Shown piece by piece: positions 1 to 11,244 of a stretch of 64,000 nt of DNA (position 1 is its first letter; every line of letters begins with the position of its first letter). A program made the translations under genes and the position numbers. This stretch comes from Laccaria trichodermophora (lineage: Eukaryota; Basidiomycota; Agaricomycetes; Agaricales; Hydnangiaceae). The notes beneath the pieces are model-generated. The model was not told where the DNA came from. It saw only the letters and a program-made list of their open reading frames with translations, and made no database searches. Location of the stretch: positions 2,852,001-2,916,000 of the forward strand of contig JACTVC010000001.1 of the NCBI GenBank assembly GCA_018417955.1, given 5' to 3'.

Positions 1-237
1 GCATACACTGTAGAAAATTTCAGTCTTAATCTCCGCTGGAAGTTGATCGATTGGGGATAGCGCATTCAGTTGTGAGTTCAGTCGTCGACATTGCTGTTCT
101 TGTTCAAGCAAAAAGGCCTGCTTTTGTGCTATTTGGGCCCGCGTGTCCTTCATTTCTGATTCTAACGCTGCGACTTGTTGAAGTAAAGCGTTCCGAGCGG
201 TCTCATTCTCAGAGCGATGGCAATCATGTTCTGGCAT
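1..237 (-). CDS. F-box protein, N-terminal part (runs off the window)
   Basis: Read on the minus strand, the frame gives a charged, Gln/Leu/Glu-rich stretch of about 50 residues that looks like a coiled coil. It leads into LSPIDQLPAEIKTEIFYSVC, which matches the start of the F-box of basidiomycete proteins (pattern 'L-P-x-E-[IL]-x-x-E-I-F'). F-box proteins recruit substrates to SCF ubiquitin ligases through Skp1; the substrate-binding part lies outside the window. I chose the Met at 237 because a coil directly before the F-box is usual in this family. A GT...AG interval just upstream (about 239-294) could be an intron joining a further 5' exon, so the true start is uncertain. The 3' end is cut by the window edge. 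Confidence 0.7.
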   Translation of the reverse strand, partial: MPEHDCHRSENETARNALLQQVAALESEMKDTRAQIAQKQAFLLEQEQQCRRLNSQLNALSPIDQLPAEIKTEIFYSVC

Positions 238-521
238 ACTTCTGGCATAGATTCGAATCTTTTTCATCAATCTGGACGAGGCATACGTACTCACCTTGAT
301 ATGTAGCTGCGTCAAGGAATAATGAGAAGAGGAAATATCGAGCGACGAGGCCCACGGGCCACGAGGGGGCTTTGCGCATGTTTGTTCAAAGAACCAACCA
401 TGTAGTGCTACTCACATTGGAGGGGAACTCCACACAGTGACATTTACATATAACGCTCTCATAAATCGCTTAGGCAGCTCGCACGGATGGTACGCGTCAA
501 CTGGGTAACAGGTAGGGTAAT
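238..521. other. Intergenic / possible 5' exon of the F-box gene
   Basis: This stretch lies between the F-box start and the stop of the Yip1-domain gene, both on the minus strand. It may contain a short upstream exon of the F-box gene (a donor-like GTGAGTACG read on the minus strand). I see no other coding signal. Confidence 0.4.
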
Positions 522-1743
522 CTACAACCGCGGCGTAACCGTCGAGTTCCCTGCAGCAGGTACATCACCCCCTGGAATCTTGACATCACCACCAATTTTA
601 TCAACGACGTAGTAGCTGAAAAAAAGAATCTTAAATGATAGTGCGATCCCAACCTGCAGCGCTGCAAGCAGGATGATTATCAGGCGAGTGGCTTTTGCTT
701 CTGCCTGAGGGGGCACATTAGTAAAATTTGAGTGGTATTGTGAGAAAGGAACGCACGGAAGCGAGGATGGGGTAAATGTTCGCTCCTAGGAAGTATCCTG
801 AGAGACAGAGTGCGACTCCGACGAGTGTCCATCGCAGGATGGGAACGGGGATAACGCATAGCACCTATCATGGCTGATTATTGAATCTGCACCCCATGGA
901 AAGAGGGAAGACGTCCTTACCGACACGGGGATCCATACAAATTGGCCATACCCCCACACCGAAATGGCCTCGACCACACTCCATTCGCCGACACCCAGAT
1001 ACCTAAGCCCCAACCAAAGCAACACAGGCACCCCCAATCCATATGCATAAACCAACGACACAGCTATACTGAGTAGCTGAAAGTCGTAGTCGTACTCTGC
1101 GCCTTTTGCAGAGAGGTAAGCCGCGATAGATGCACCCAGGGAAGAGGAGAGGTAGAGTGCGAATATGAGGGTCGTTAGAGTCCAGAAAGGGCCGTAGAGG
1201 TCTGCCGGATTGAGATGTGTGGATGTGTAGGTTGGGGCTGAGAGAGGGTTAAGGGTTGTGTAGCATCTTCGGAGGACCTGTTGGCGCGTATTGAGCAAGA
1301 ATCCAACAAAAGTCAAAGGACAGACGGGAGGTGAACGCACGGTTTTGGTGTCCACGTCAAAATAGGGCTGGTAGTATTCCACCGTCCAGAATCCGGACGA
1401 GCCTTTTGGGACGTTCGATTGGTCGGAGAGATACCCTTTTTATGTGCTTGCTTAGTGTCGTGCGCAGCTGCGTACGAGGATATACACACCCCGATCGGTG
1501 TTCCCCACACCAGGACTCTTCGCCTGACTCGAAGCACCAATGGCACCCCCATCTGCGCCAAGGAAAGCTACAATGAAATAGGGGGTGAGTACGCCCAAGA
1601 TTGAATGAAGGATGAGAGGCGTACATTTGAATTGGAGACCTTCTGGGCCTTCTTCCAGTCGCTGTGGAAGTAGTGAATTTATTAACAAGAAGGAAAGGAG
1701 CCGGTGTACACACGTCGTCTGCTTCGACTTGTACGTATGCCAT
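522..1743 (-). CDS. Yip1-domain membrane protein (YIPF1/YIPF2-like)
   Basis: A six-exon gene on the minus strand: 1743-1714, 1661-1625, 1567-1490, 1435-921, 864-757 and 704-522. All junctions are GT-AG and the frame closes at 316 aa. The product starts MAYVQVEADD, carries a hydrophilic N-terminus, then FWTVEYYQPYFDVDTKTV, the family signature before the membrane part. It continues with PDLYGPFW-type text (here ADLYGPFWTLTTLIFAL) and about five hydrophobic segments ending near the C-terminus. Yip1-family proteins sit in Golgi/early secretory membranes, bind Ypt/Rab GTPases and take part in vesicle trafficking; the FWT-EYYQ and DLYGPFW motifs place this one with YIPF1/2 (yeast Yip4/Yip5). It is transcribed divergently from permease 1. 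Exon structure is inferred by eye. Confidence 0.88.
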
Positions 1744-2126
1744 GTTATCGGCGAGGTTGTGGTCGTGATGGTTGAGAACAGCGAGTGTGGTCACGTTCCA
1801 CTTTGACGGGATCCCGTGCTCATACATACCTCCTCAACCACTTTCGTTCAATAGTTACGGCAACAGATCTTTGACCAGTTCGCCGAAAAAGTGAATCATG
1901 TTCCTAGTATCGGACAATAATTATTTACCTCTTTCCCAAATAACGACTACAGACCGCAACGTTCACTTCAAAGCATCTGGGTGCTTGGTTCCTTCGACTA
2001 CTTTTCAGCCACTCATCAAATCAATCCAAACTTCAAAGTCGCGTCGCCTTTTGTTGTTTCCCTTTCACTCGCGACGAATATCGCGCCTGGGCCGTGGACT
2101 GCTTACAACGGGACGTCGTCATCAGT
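1744..2126. promoter_or_regulatory. Divergent intergenic region
   Basis: About 380 bp separates the Yip1-domain gene (-) from permease 1 (+) and must hold both promoters. No TATA box, repeat or conserved operator stands out. Short ORFs here have no recognisable content. Confidence 0.4.
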
Positions 2127-4790
2127 ATGGAGGACACTGAAATGTCGTCGCCGAGGTCGTGGATCGCGATCGAACCTCCAATGAACCATTCATCTCAGGG
2201 TGGTAAGTGGCTTTTCGCAATCCAACAAAGTTACACAACCTGTTAAGTCCTGAGATGTATATCTTTCAGACGCACTTCCCTCCTTTCCAGACTCACAATT
2301 CGGCATAATTCTGCGTCGTCAAAGACTTCGACCAATCGACAATTCTGGATCCAAGAACTACGGTGGCATACCATCCCGTTTCATAAATCTCTCCAACTCG
2401 TTCGAGTTTGCCGGCTGGGGCTCTGTGACGAGTCTAAAACTCACTGAGGAAGACCGTGACGCGGGAAAAGCACAGATCGAATGCGTGAAAAAACGACGGG
2501 TTTTGGGTCAGTTCACGGCGAGTGCGCTTGCGGGAAATGATATCCTTGGAGGGATTTTCTATGTGATACCTGCCGTTGTTGGGGTCGGAGGGATTTAGTG
2601 AGCGTTGGATCGTTGTCCTTCCCTTCGACAGATCTAATATTCAATCAGCTCGCCCATCTCCCAATTTATAGCGACATTGATCCTTTTCTTGTGGCGTCCT
2701 ATAATGGAGGAACTTGCATCAGCTCTACCGATGAGCGGCGGGCCATATACATACCTGTTTGCCTTGGTCCCTCTATTTCTCCCCTGTCCCTGACGTCCTT
2801 CACACCTAGGTTAAACGTATCCTCGAAATGTTTTGCTCTGATCGCGGCATCCCTTCTACTCCTTGATTTCGCTTCAACTGTTATCGTCTCCGCTGCCACC
2901 GCAGCCACCTATCTAGCTGGCGAAGTCTCCAATTTACCATTTCCTTCTTGGGTTGGGGCAGTCATTATCTTGGTACTCTTTACGATGTTAAGTCTCTCGG
3001 GTGTACGTGAAACTGCTCGTATTGCCTTGGTGGTTCTTATTCTCCACGTAAGTTTTATCTGGTTCGTAATTTTCATGGGCACGGCTAATATTCCTCGTCC
3101 TATCAAGTTAACAACTATGGCCGCACTTATAATCGCATCTTCAATTCATTGGGCAAACATCGGAACCTACCAACTTAAAGTTAATTGGGATCTTGGGCGC
3201 TCCGAAACCTCAAGCGCCGGTTCAGTAGCGAAACAAATATTTTATGGCGTATGCCTTGGTATGCTGGGACTCACTGGATTTGAATGTGGGTTCAATTTTA
3301 TACATACCTCATCGGAGCAACAAATCAGACAAATATCTTGATAGGCGCACCGTCGTACACATCTTGCATCAAACCTGGGAGATATCCACTTGTCCTCAGA
3401 AACCTACACCTTCCAGCCATCTTTTTGAACACCGTTTTTATGATTCTCGTTCTGGCGACAATTCCAATGGACGTAGTAAAGGGTGGTGCGAACGTTCTCA
3501 GCGTCCTTGCTCAATTGGTATCATTTCTGCCAGTTTTTATTCAATATGTGAGGCAAGCGTTAACAACGCGATCAGTCCGCAGGCAGGTGGCTTCGCATTT
3601 GGGTGGTGATAGATGCCGTCATCGTGCTTTGCGGAGGCGTCCTCACAGGTTCTCCCTTCTTCGGCAAAAACACAATTATCTATACTAACTTAGCATCACA
3701 CCAGGGATACTCAGCGCCTGCGAACTCTTGGAACAGCTGGCGAGTCACCGTGTGATTCCACAGGTGTTCCTTCGCCAGTTGCCTGTGACACGGTCCCCAT
3801 ACATAGCTGTATCCTGTTTTGCGGTATTTAGCGGGGTATTGTACGCGTCGGCAGGTGCGAGTTTGAACATCATATCTGAGATGTAAGTTCCCCCAAGGCT
3901 TTTATCTTCTCAATTTGAGCTCTCTTTTTTTTGCCCAGGTTTTCCCTCGTCTGGTTAACAGTTATGGCCCTGTTTCCCATCTCCCTAATCCTGTTGAAAT
4001 TCAACCGCGGTCGACTCCCTCGAGACTCAGAAACAAAATTAATGGTCATCCTTGGCACTCTATTGATCGTTCCTGCCGTCTTCGCTGGGAATATTGCTAT
4101 AAATCCCCAAATAGCTGGATATTTCCTCGCGTACTTCATCGCGATCGTCGTTCTTTTCTCGGCGGCGCAAAATAAGATTCATTTGTTGCGTTGGGTGTAT
4201 TGGCTGTACGACCAGTATCCGATATTGCATGATTGGAAGGTGACGCATGCTTGGGAAAGCAAGTTGATCACGTTGATGACAAGATTGAGGAGAAGACCGT
4301 TATGTATTCTGGCCAAGACGGATGAGGTAAGTTACTTTTTTTCGATATGGTGCGCATTAACTGAAGTTTGGGCATAGATCAATCAGTTGTTCCATATGAT
4401 TCTTTACATCCAGAAAAACGAGGAAACGTCCCACTTGAAGATTATTCATTTTTATGAAGAGGAAGACGGGATACCTTCGGAGCTCGAGGCGAATTCTAAA
4501 AGTGAGATATTCAATCTTTTTCTTTTCTACTGCTCAATTCCCGATAGTACTCGACGAAGCGTTCCCGGAGATAACGATAGATTTAGTGTGTTATTTCATT
4601 CACTCTTGGCTATATGGTGTATCTAATTAACGATGAGCAGATCCTCGTGGCCGGATCTTTTGAGCCGGACAACGTCGCAAGCCTAGCACATCACTTGAAA
4701 ATTCCGCCAGCTCTCATGTTTATGAGTTGTCCTGGCCAGGATTTTCCTTACTCCGTGGCGGAATTTGGTACGCGCATTACATCCCTTTGA
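2127..4790 (+). CDS. APC-superfamily (amino-acid permease-like) transporter, tandem copy 1
   Basis: Twelve exons and eleven GT-AG introns (2203-2269, 2598-2648, 2757-2809, 3048-3107, 3286-3344, 3518-3575, 3649-3704, 3883-3938, 4327-4377, 4502-4547, 4586-4640) leave an open frame of 683 aa. After a soluble N-terminus (about residues 1-100) come repeated hydrophobic segments with APC-type text: FEFAGWGSVTSL, GQFTASALAGN, a segment with EELASALPMSGGPYTYL, and GMLGLTGFE. These resemble AA_permease_2 proteins. The last ~150 residues are hydrophilic and probably cytosolic. Transport substrate cannot be read from sequence. It is intact, is followed by a close paralogue in the same orientation with the same intron positions, and is CpG-normal. 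Confidence 0.82.
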
Positions 4791-5399
4791 CCATTCAAGT
4801 TATTTTGCTTTTTTACGTGTTTCTTGACATTGAATTTGTACATTTTAAGCGGGTTATAAGGGTTTACAGGGTTTATCTTGATCATGACTTGTAAAGTGTT
4901 TCATATTTGCATTCCCACTTGTAGCATTCCTTGAAGTAGGTACTTTGCTTTGTGGTTGCATTCCCTCATCCAACCCTCATCAAGATTTTTTTCCCACTTC
5001 AATTCACTCCGGCATCTCCCCAGTACTTACATTTGGCAACGCGATCGTATGTCACGTGACTCGCATGACACTGCTAAAAATTTGTCGACTTTGCGGCGTC
5101 ACCGCGTCTGTGCTGAATCGGACACATTGTGGTCCAGAACTTATCATGCTTTTCATTCCATTCTTTCGTTGGGTGGAAGGAGAGGCGAAGGAGAGACTTT
5201 GGTGCGGTTCGTGACAATCAAATGAAAAATGGACCCGTCTGGGTCCTGGCCAAATTGATTTGCAATTCCAACCGCGTCTTCCTCCTTGTAACTTACTACC
5301 ACAACCTTGTCAACGACTGGACGCCTCTGGGACTTTCGTCGATATCGCGCTCGAATATTTGAAACGGTATTTTGTTTTTTTTTGCTATCTTCAGGTGGC
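4791..5399. other. Intergenic region between the two permeases
   Basis: About 610 bp that should hold the 3' end of permease 1 and the promoter of permease 2. Short ORFs on both strands (for example 4945-5225) show no family resemblance. A T-rich run followed by AG just before 5395 could be a 3' splice site for an extra 5' exon of permease 2. Confidence 0.4.
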
Positions 5400-8122
5400 A
5401 TGTTGGGCTCGCCAACGGAAGACATTGGACACGCCCCGACTTCCGAGTCGAAGGTCGCAAACGAGGAAGAAGAAACTGGTAATCCAACAGAATCGTCGCA
5501 GGATCAATGGATTGTGATCCAGCCACCCATACATCACGCGTGTCAAGACGGTGACTAGCGTTCTTTTATGACCTCAAAGCCCTAGTAATGAATCCACCAA
5601 ATGCGACAGATCCATTGCCGTCCTTTCAGGACTCCCAATATGGAATAATCCTACGTCATCAAAGACTTCGACCAGCCGACAACTCTGGCATCAAGAACTA
5701 TACCGCGGTTCCGTCGCGATTTATAAATCTCACCAACTCGTTCGAATTCGCCGGGTGGGGCTCCGTGACACAGCTGAAGCTTACCAGCGAAGATCACGAT
5801 GCCGGCAGGGGTCGTCTGAAAGCCATGAAAGAAGAATCGGTACTTGGTCAGTTTACCGCTAGTGCACTCGCAGGAAACGCAGTTCTTGGAAGTGTATTCT
5901 ACGCGTTACCTGCCGTTGTAGCAGTTGGAGGAGTCTAGTAAGTAATTGACGTCATGCAGCTCAAACGATTCTTATCCTCTTTAGCTCACCCATTTCATTA
6001 TTCATTGCGACGCTCATTCTCTTTCTTTGGAGGCCTATAATGGAAGAGCTCGCATCAGCTTTACCAATAAGTGGCGCACCATATACTTACATGTGCGTTT
6101 TTTTTACCCCGCTCTGGTTGTCTATGTCTTATGTGGAACCCAGATTAAATGTATCCACAAAGGGATTCGCTTTGATTGGTGCCTCTCTTTTGCTGCTCGA
6201 CTTTGCTTCAACAGCAGTTGTCTCAGCAGCCACAGCTGCTACCTATCTTGCAGGTGAAGTCCCAGGTTTACCGTTCCCAGCTTGGGTAGGAACTGTCATC
6301 GTCTTGGTGATATTTACTATCGTAAGCCTTATGGGTGTTCGGGAAAGCGCCCGAATCGCTTTAGTTGTTCTCAGTTTTCACGTAGGTTCATTCAGGAGCA
6401 TACTTTCGCGTTGAAGTGGTTGATTACTGGTGCTGATATAGATAAGTACTATAATCGTCCTTATTGTGGCATCCTCCATTCACTGGGGGAGAATTGGGAT
6501 CCACCAATTAAAACAAAACTGGGACGTTGGACGATCCGAAAGTCCTGGCGCCAGATCGGTGGCCAGAGAAATATTTTACGGAATTTGCCTTGGGATGCTG
6601 GGTTTAACCGGGTTTGAATGTAGTCCTATAAAAAAATTTGACCGTCAAAACTTGTCTATTGACCTCAAATGACAGGTACCCCATCGTATATTGCACGAAT
6701 CAAACCCGGAAAGTTTCCCCTCGTTCTCCGGAATCTTCACATCCCAGCGATTATCTTGAATAGCATCATTATGCTTCTCGTTTTGGCGGTAATCCCATTA
6801 GATGAAGTAAGAAGCGGGGCCAACATCCTCAGCTTCCTCGCGCAAATGGTCTGTCCAAATATTTGACATTTTGTGAAACCCTGAGAACGTAAACAGACTG
6901 CAGGCCGGTGGCTTCGAATGTGGATTGTCGTGGACGCTATTATCGTGCTTTGCGGAGGCGTACTCACAGGTTGTATAATTGATGGAAATTCCATGACATT
7001 GGCACTGACCTTGACCGAAATAGGCATCCTCAGCGCTTGCGAGCTGCTTGATCAACTCGCCAACCACAGAGTGATCCCTGGAATTTTCCATCGTCTTCTG
7101 CCGATCAGGCGTTCACCATATGTGGCCGTGATATTTTTTGTTTCGTTCAGTGGAATGCTCTACGCATCTGCAGGAGCGAGCCTCAAGACTGTTTCGGAAA
7201 TGTATGAAGTTTATCAAACTTGCGTGACGTTTTCCGCTAATTTAAAAAATAGTTCTCACTTGTCTGGCTCACCGTCATGTCCCTCTTTCCCACGTCTTTG
7301 CTTCTGCTTAAGTTCAACCGTGGTCGACTCCCTCGCGATTCAAGAGCGAGTTTACAAACCATCTTGTTCTCCCTCCTAATTGTCTCTGCTGTATTCGCAG
7401 GGAATATCGCCGTGAATCCGCGAACTGTGGGATACTTCTCCGCATATTTCTTCGGTATTGTTCTCATTTTTTCCGCAACACAAAACAAAATTCGGCTGTT
7501 ACGATGGGTATATTGGGTTTATGATCAATATCCACGGCTTCACGAATTGAGGGCAACGCATACCTGGGGAACTGAGTTGACTAATCTGATGATAAATTTG
7601 AGGAGACAACCGGTGTGTATTCTTGCCAAAATGGACGAGGTACGTTTTCTTGTCTAGGCATCTTTTTCTCAAGTGTTGAGGTGCTCACATTTTTCGCCAT
7701 CAAGATCAACACTTTATTCCATATGGTTCTTTACGTTCGGGAAAACGAGGAGACTTCGTACCTCAAGATTATTCATTTTTACCAAGAAGAAGAGGGTGTT
7801 CCTTCTGAACTAGAAGCGAATTCGAAGAGTAAGTCTTTTCTCCCTTTTTCCATCTATCTTTGACGAACTTGTTTCCATCATCAGTTTTAGACGAAGCGTT
7901 TCCAGAGATAACTATCGACCTCGTATGTCGACTACTCGTTAATATGCCTTCTCATTGAACATCTCTCTATAGATTTTGGTGCAAAATGCCTTTGATCCCA
8001 AGAACGTAGCCGCTCTGGCACATCATCTGAATATTCCTCCATCCCTCATGTTTATGAATTGTCCTGGCCCAAATTTTGGTCATTCTGTGGCCGACTTTGG
8101 CACACGTATCATATCCCTTTGA
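5400..8122 (+). CDS. APC-superfamily transporter, tandem copy 2
   Basis: A paralogue of the preceding gene with eleven introns (5551-5609, 5938-5984, 6093-6143, 6382-6441, 6620-6675, 6849-6896, 6970-7023, 7209-7252, 7640-7704, 7829-7884, 7923-7972) and a frame of 710 aa. Alignment to copy 1 fixes the splice sites: for example, the apparent Met ORF at 5588 lies inside intron 1, which ends just before DPLPSF. Its N-terminus is longer and acidic (SKVANEEEETGNPTE). Intron 8 must use a shifted donor, adding two residues (Tyr-Glu) relative to copy 1. The membrane core and the hydrophilic C-terminal domain (RRQPVCILAKMDE ... FGTRIISL) are conserved. No disabling change is seen. Substrate unknown; localisation presumably plasma or vacuolar membrane. 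Confidence 0.82.
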
Positions 8123-8343
8123 TAATTCGCGATTCTCCAAAATTGTACGTATGTAATTTTAGATGTATCACGGAGGACCCCAAGCCTTTGCAGCCTTTCA
8201 ATTACATAGCGCTAATTGTCATTTGGGCAATACAGAAATCGAAGACGGGAACATCAAAACATAAGGATTCGTAACATCATTAACTTTCGTGGCAACGTAG
8301 ATTGCTACTTCCACTTCGCGCGATTCCTCACAAACTGCCATTC
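8123..8343. other. Convergent 3' region between permease 2 and peroxidase A
   Basis: About 220 bp between convergent stops. It is the left part of a duplicated segment: the same text recurs at about 9931-10194, between the permease relic and peroxidase B. Confidence 0.6.
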
Positions 8344-9398
8344 CTATACTGCTGAATTCGGTTCCCCACTTTCAGCGGCTGCAGTCGAACTAGCCTCCGC
8401 GGCGTATGGGCGCTCGTCAATCCCAAGCGCCACTTTGAGGACAGTTGGTTGCAAAGACGCTATCGTCAAGCCGAAGGGCTCCCTGACTCTTGACTCCCAC
8501 CCTTCAGGAAGACGCTCTTCGATGAAGATGGACTCGAGATCAGAAACGCGACAGCCGAATATCGTCAAGATAGTTGAAGAGCTTCAAAAGAAGGTTGAGA
8601 TTATAGATAGAGGAGGGGAGGGAGGATGAAAAAACGCACTTGGAACTGCTAAACGTCCTGTGGGATAGGTTCATGTGGAACTCGGGGTTGTTGGCACGAG
8701 ACTCTGCACGACGCTTGGATAAAACACGAGAAACGTCGGCTGCGGTGAAGAGCATGTTTCCTTCCTTGTCCTTTCCCGATGCAGCGTCGAGAAGTTCCCT
8801 TACGAAAGGAAGGTGGGGCTTTCCTTGGTCTTTGACGAAATGAATGTCTTCGCCTGTTCAATTTATGCGGTCGGTTACCCCGATTACGGCATTAAAACAA
8901 AAAAAGAACTCACGAGTGAGAGACGCGTCGTGTTCAATGCCCTTGTCACTGTGCAAATCGATGTCAGCTAAGTCGATCCTATCCTTCCCGTAACTCTTGT
9001 TCAACATCCTAGCAGCAAAATTTGCGACGTAGAAGCAGAAAGAGGGTGAAAAGTTATAGGTTCCCCTAACTGTGCTATACAACTCTGGGAACGAGATGTT
9101 CTTCCCATCGCGAGGTAAGATACCTGTCAATGATCAGCAAGATTGCCATACATCGCGACGAACCGATAAATATACCATGATTCGCCATAGCGTTCAACCC
9201 TGGGCACGAGCACCGACTGTCTCCCTCCTTCGGTGCGATATACTCAGGCCATTTTCCACCTTCTCCAGGATGGCCCGCAGGGGTTACATGGTCCACCTTC
9301 CTGCGCGGCGTCACGAGGTTGATCAAGGTCAATCCGAGGTCCCATGAGAAAACCCCAGCGTCTAGGATCGCTCTGGCTATTGGGGTTACGAGAAACAT
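8344..9398 (-). CDS. Heme-thiolate peroxidase (chloroperoxidase/peroxygenase family), copy A
   Basis: Four exons (9398-9176, 9123-8914, 8853-8640, 8581-8344) encode 294 aa. The short hydrophobic N-terminus is followed by VDHVTPAGHPGEGGKWPEY and the proximal heme motif CSCPGLNAMANHG, whose second Cys is the expected axial thiolate ligand. Then come GILPRDGKNISFPE, a long helical part and GIEHDASLTR, the acid-base EHD motif. The C-terminal ERLPEGWESRV and GLT are family landmarks. Members oxidise or hydroxylate aromatic and aliphatic substrates with H2O2; close relatives are annotated in fungi as DotB-like peroxidases. The usual Pro-Cys-Pro motif is Ser-Cys-Pro here. It is minus strand, convergent with permease 2. 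A true signal peptide is not clear. Confidence 0.87.
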
Positions 9399-9861
9399 GG
9401 CGCTGGAGGGAAGATGAACATATGGGCAGGCAGCTTTTTATACGCCAACTGCTCGCGGTCCGTAATGGAAGCGAGTAAGCTGTCATATGTCTGGAACAAC
9501 AGCTTGACATTCGTCCTGGAAGCTTTGGTCACGCTCATATGAGGATAAAAGCACCCTTTGTCGTGTGCCCAAAGGGGAGTATAGTCGTGGACAAGCAAAA
9601 CCCTGAAGAAGATACATAGAGGCTGTAGAGTCAGATACACAACAGTAGAGGTCAGGAGCACTGACGGATTTTTGTTTGTTGACTCGCTTCTGGTCTCAAG
9701 CAATTTGAGAGGAGTAGGGTGAGGATGCTCGTGAGTTGAATGTAAGTAGGTGCATTGTTCAACATGATCGATCAACTGATCATAGCGTGCCAAGATTCAC
9801 ACTGTATTACGCCTATAGTTTATTTTATAGAATTTAGTGCAAGTTTTTTCTAATCCCAAGG
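9399..9861. other. Upstream region of peroxidase A
   Basis: Holds the promoter of peroxidase A (-). The first ~150 bp match the region upstream of peroxidase B (about 11,245-11,400), so the promoter was duplicated with the gene. A minus-strand ORF at 9386-9793 has no recognisable content and overlaps the peroxidase 5' end; I do not call it. Confidence 0.5.
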
Positions 9862-9940
9862 AATAGTCCCCAATCCCCCATGTTTAGAGTTGTCCTGGCC
9901 CAACTTTTGAACAATCGGCCCTTTGATAATTCTGCTGCTG
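9862..9940 (+). pseudogene. Relic of a permease 3' end
   Basis: About 65-80 bp match the last exon of permease 2 (text around 8030-8122, including TTGTCCTGGCCCAA and the CCCTTTGATAATTC after the stop). Sequence similarity continues through the permease 3' flank and on into peroxidase B. There is no upstream permease exon, so this is a truncated copy left by segmental duplication. It encodes nothing functional. Confidence 0.85.
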
Positions 9941-10194
9941 CTGCGCGGGATTCTCCATATTTGAATGTAATTTCAGATGTATCACGCACATCTTCAAGGA
10001 TTCGCAGCCTTTCAATAATGGAACCGCCAACTTAAGTCGATTGAGCAACACAGAAATTGAAGAAGGCAGCAGTAAAAACATAAGAATTCGCAAGATCATT
10101 GACTTTCATGGGTTTGTTACAATATGATGGAATGTCCGCTGTCCAACCAAAATTTTCCACTCCCGCTCCACAAAATCGTGCTCACCCACCATCC

Positions 10195-11244
10195 CTACGC
10201 TGCCGAATTCGGCTCCCCACTCTCAGCAGCTGCACTAGTCGAACTAGCCTCCGCGGCATACTTGCTCTCATCAATCCCAAACTCCACTTTGAGAACAGTG
10301 GGTTGGAAAGACGCTATCGTCAACCCAAAGGGTTCCCTAACCCTCGACTCCCACCCTTCAGGAAAACGCTCGTCGATGAGGATGGACTCGAGATCGGAAA
10401 CGCGTCCGCCGAATATCGTCAGGAGAGTTGAAGAGCTGCGTAAGGATTGAGATGATAGAATAGAGGAAGAGAGGGAGGATGAGAAAACGTACTTGGAGCT
10501 ACCAAACATCTTGTGGAATAGGTCTAAAGAGAACTCGGGGTTTTTAGCACGAGACTCTGCACGACGCTTGGCGGAATAACGAGAGAGGTCGGCTGGGGTG
10601 AGGAGTACGTTTCCATCCTTGTCTTTTCCCGATGCAGAGTCGAGAAGTTCCCTTACGAAAGGAAGGTGCGGCGTCCCTTGATCTTTGACGAAATGGAGGT
10701 CTTCGCCTGTTCAATTTAAGCTGTCGTTTATTACGACATCGAAGAAAAGAAAGAAAAGAGAACTTACGAGTGAGAGACGCATCATGTTCAATGCCATTAT
10801 GCAAATCCAAATCAGCCAAGTCGAACCTATCCTTCCCGTAACTCTTGTTCAACATCCTAGCAGCAAAGTTGGGGACGAAGAAGCAGAAAGACGGTGCAAA
10901 GTTGTAAGTTGCCCTTATCGTACTATTCATCTCTGGGAACGAGATGTTTTTCCCATCGCGAGGTAGGATACCTATTCAAAACGGTTGGCATACATCGCGA
11001 GCGACAAATAGACAGACATACCATGATTCGCCATGGCGTTCAACGCAGGACACGAGCATCGACTATCTCCCTCCTGCGGTGGGATATACTCAGGCCACTT
11101 CCCACCTGCTCCAGGATGGCCCGCAGGGGTTACATGGTCCACCTTCCTGCTCGGCGTCACGAAGTTGATCAAGGTCAATCCGAGGTCCCATGAGAAGATC
11201 CCGGCGTCTTGGATGGCTCGGGCGATTGGAGTTACGAGGAACAT
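10195..11244 (-). CDS. Heme-thiolate peroxidase, copy B
   Basis: A paralogue of copy A with the same three introns (after NHG, inside the EHDASLT region, and before the FGGRVSDLES exon). It carries the same landmarks: CSCPALNAMANHG (heme thiolate Cys), GILPRDG, NGIEHDASLTR and ERFPEGWES. The frame is open throughout and no inactivating change is seen. Differences from copy A include loss of two or three residues before the EHD motif and Pro-to-Ala-type substitutions, so both copies may be active with different specificity. Like copy A, it has Ser before the ligand Cys where Pro is usual. The unit was copied together with its own promoter and the tail of a permease. Confidence 0.87.

Noticed and set aside
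1898..2140. 80-codon ORF upstream of permease 1
   Set aside because: Lies in the divergent promoter region, overlaps the permease start and has no family resemblance.
5588..5610. Apparent start codon of permease 2 (MNPPNATDP)
   Set aside because: Alignment with copy 1 shows that this Met lies in intron 1; the real exon resumes just after, at the residues before PLPSF.
9386..9793. 135-codon minus-strand ORF upstream of peroxidase A
   Set aside because: Overlaps the peroxidase 5' end in another frame, is not kept in the duplicated unit upstream of peroxidase B, and shows no known motif.
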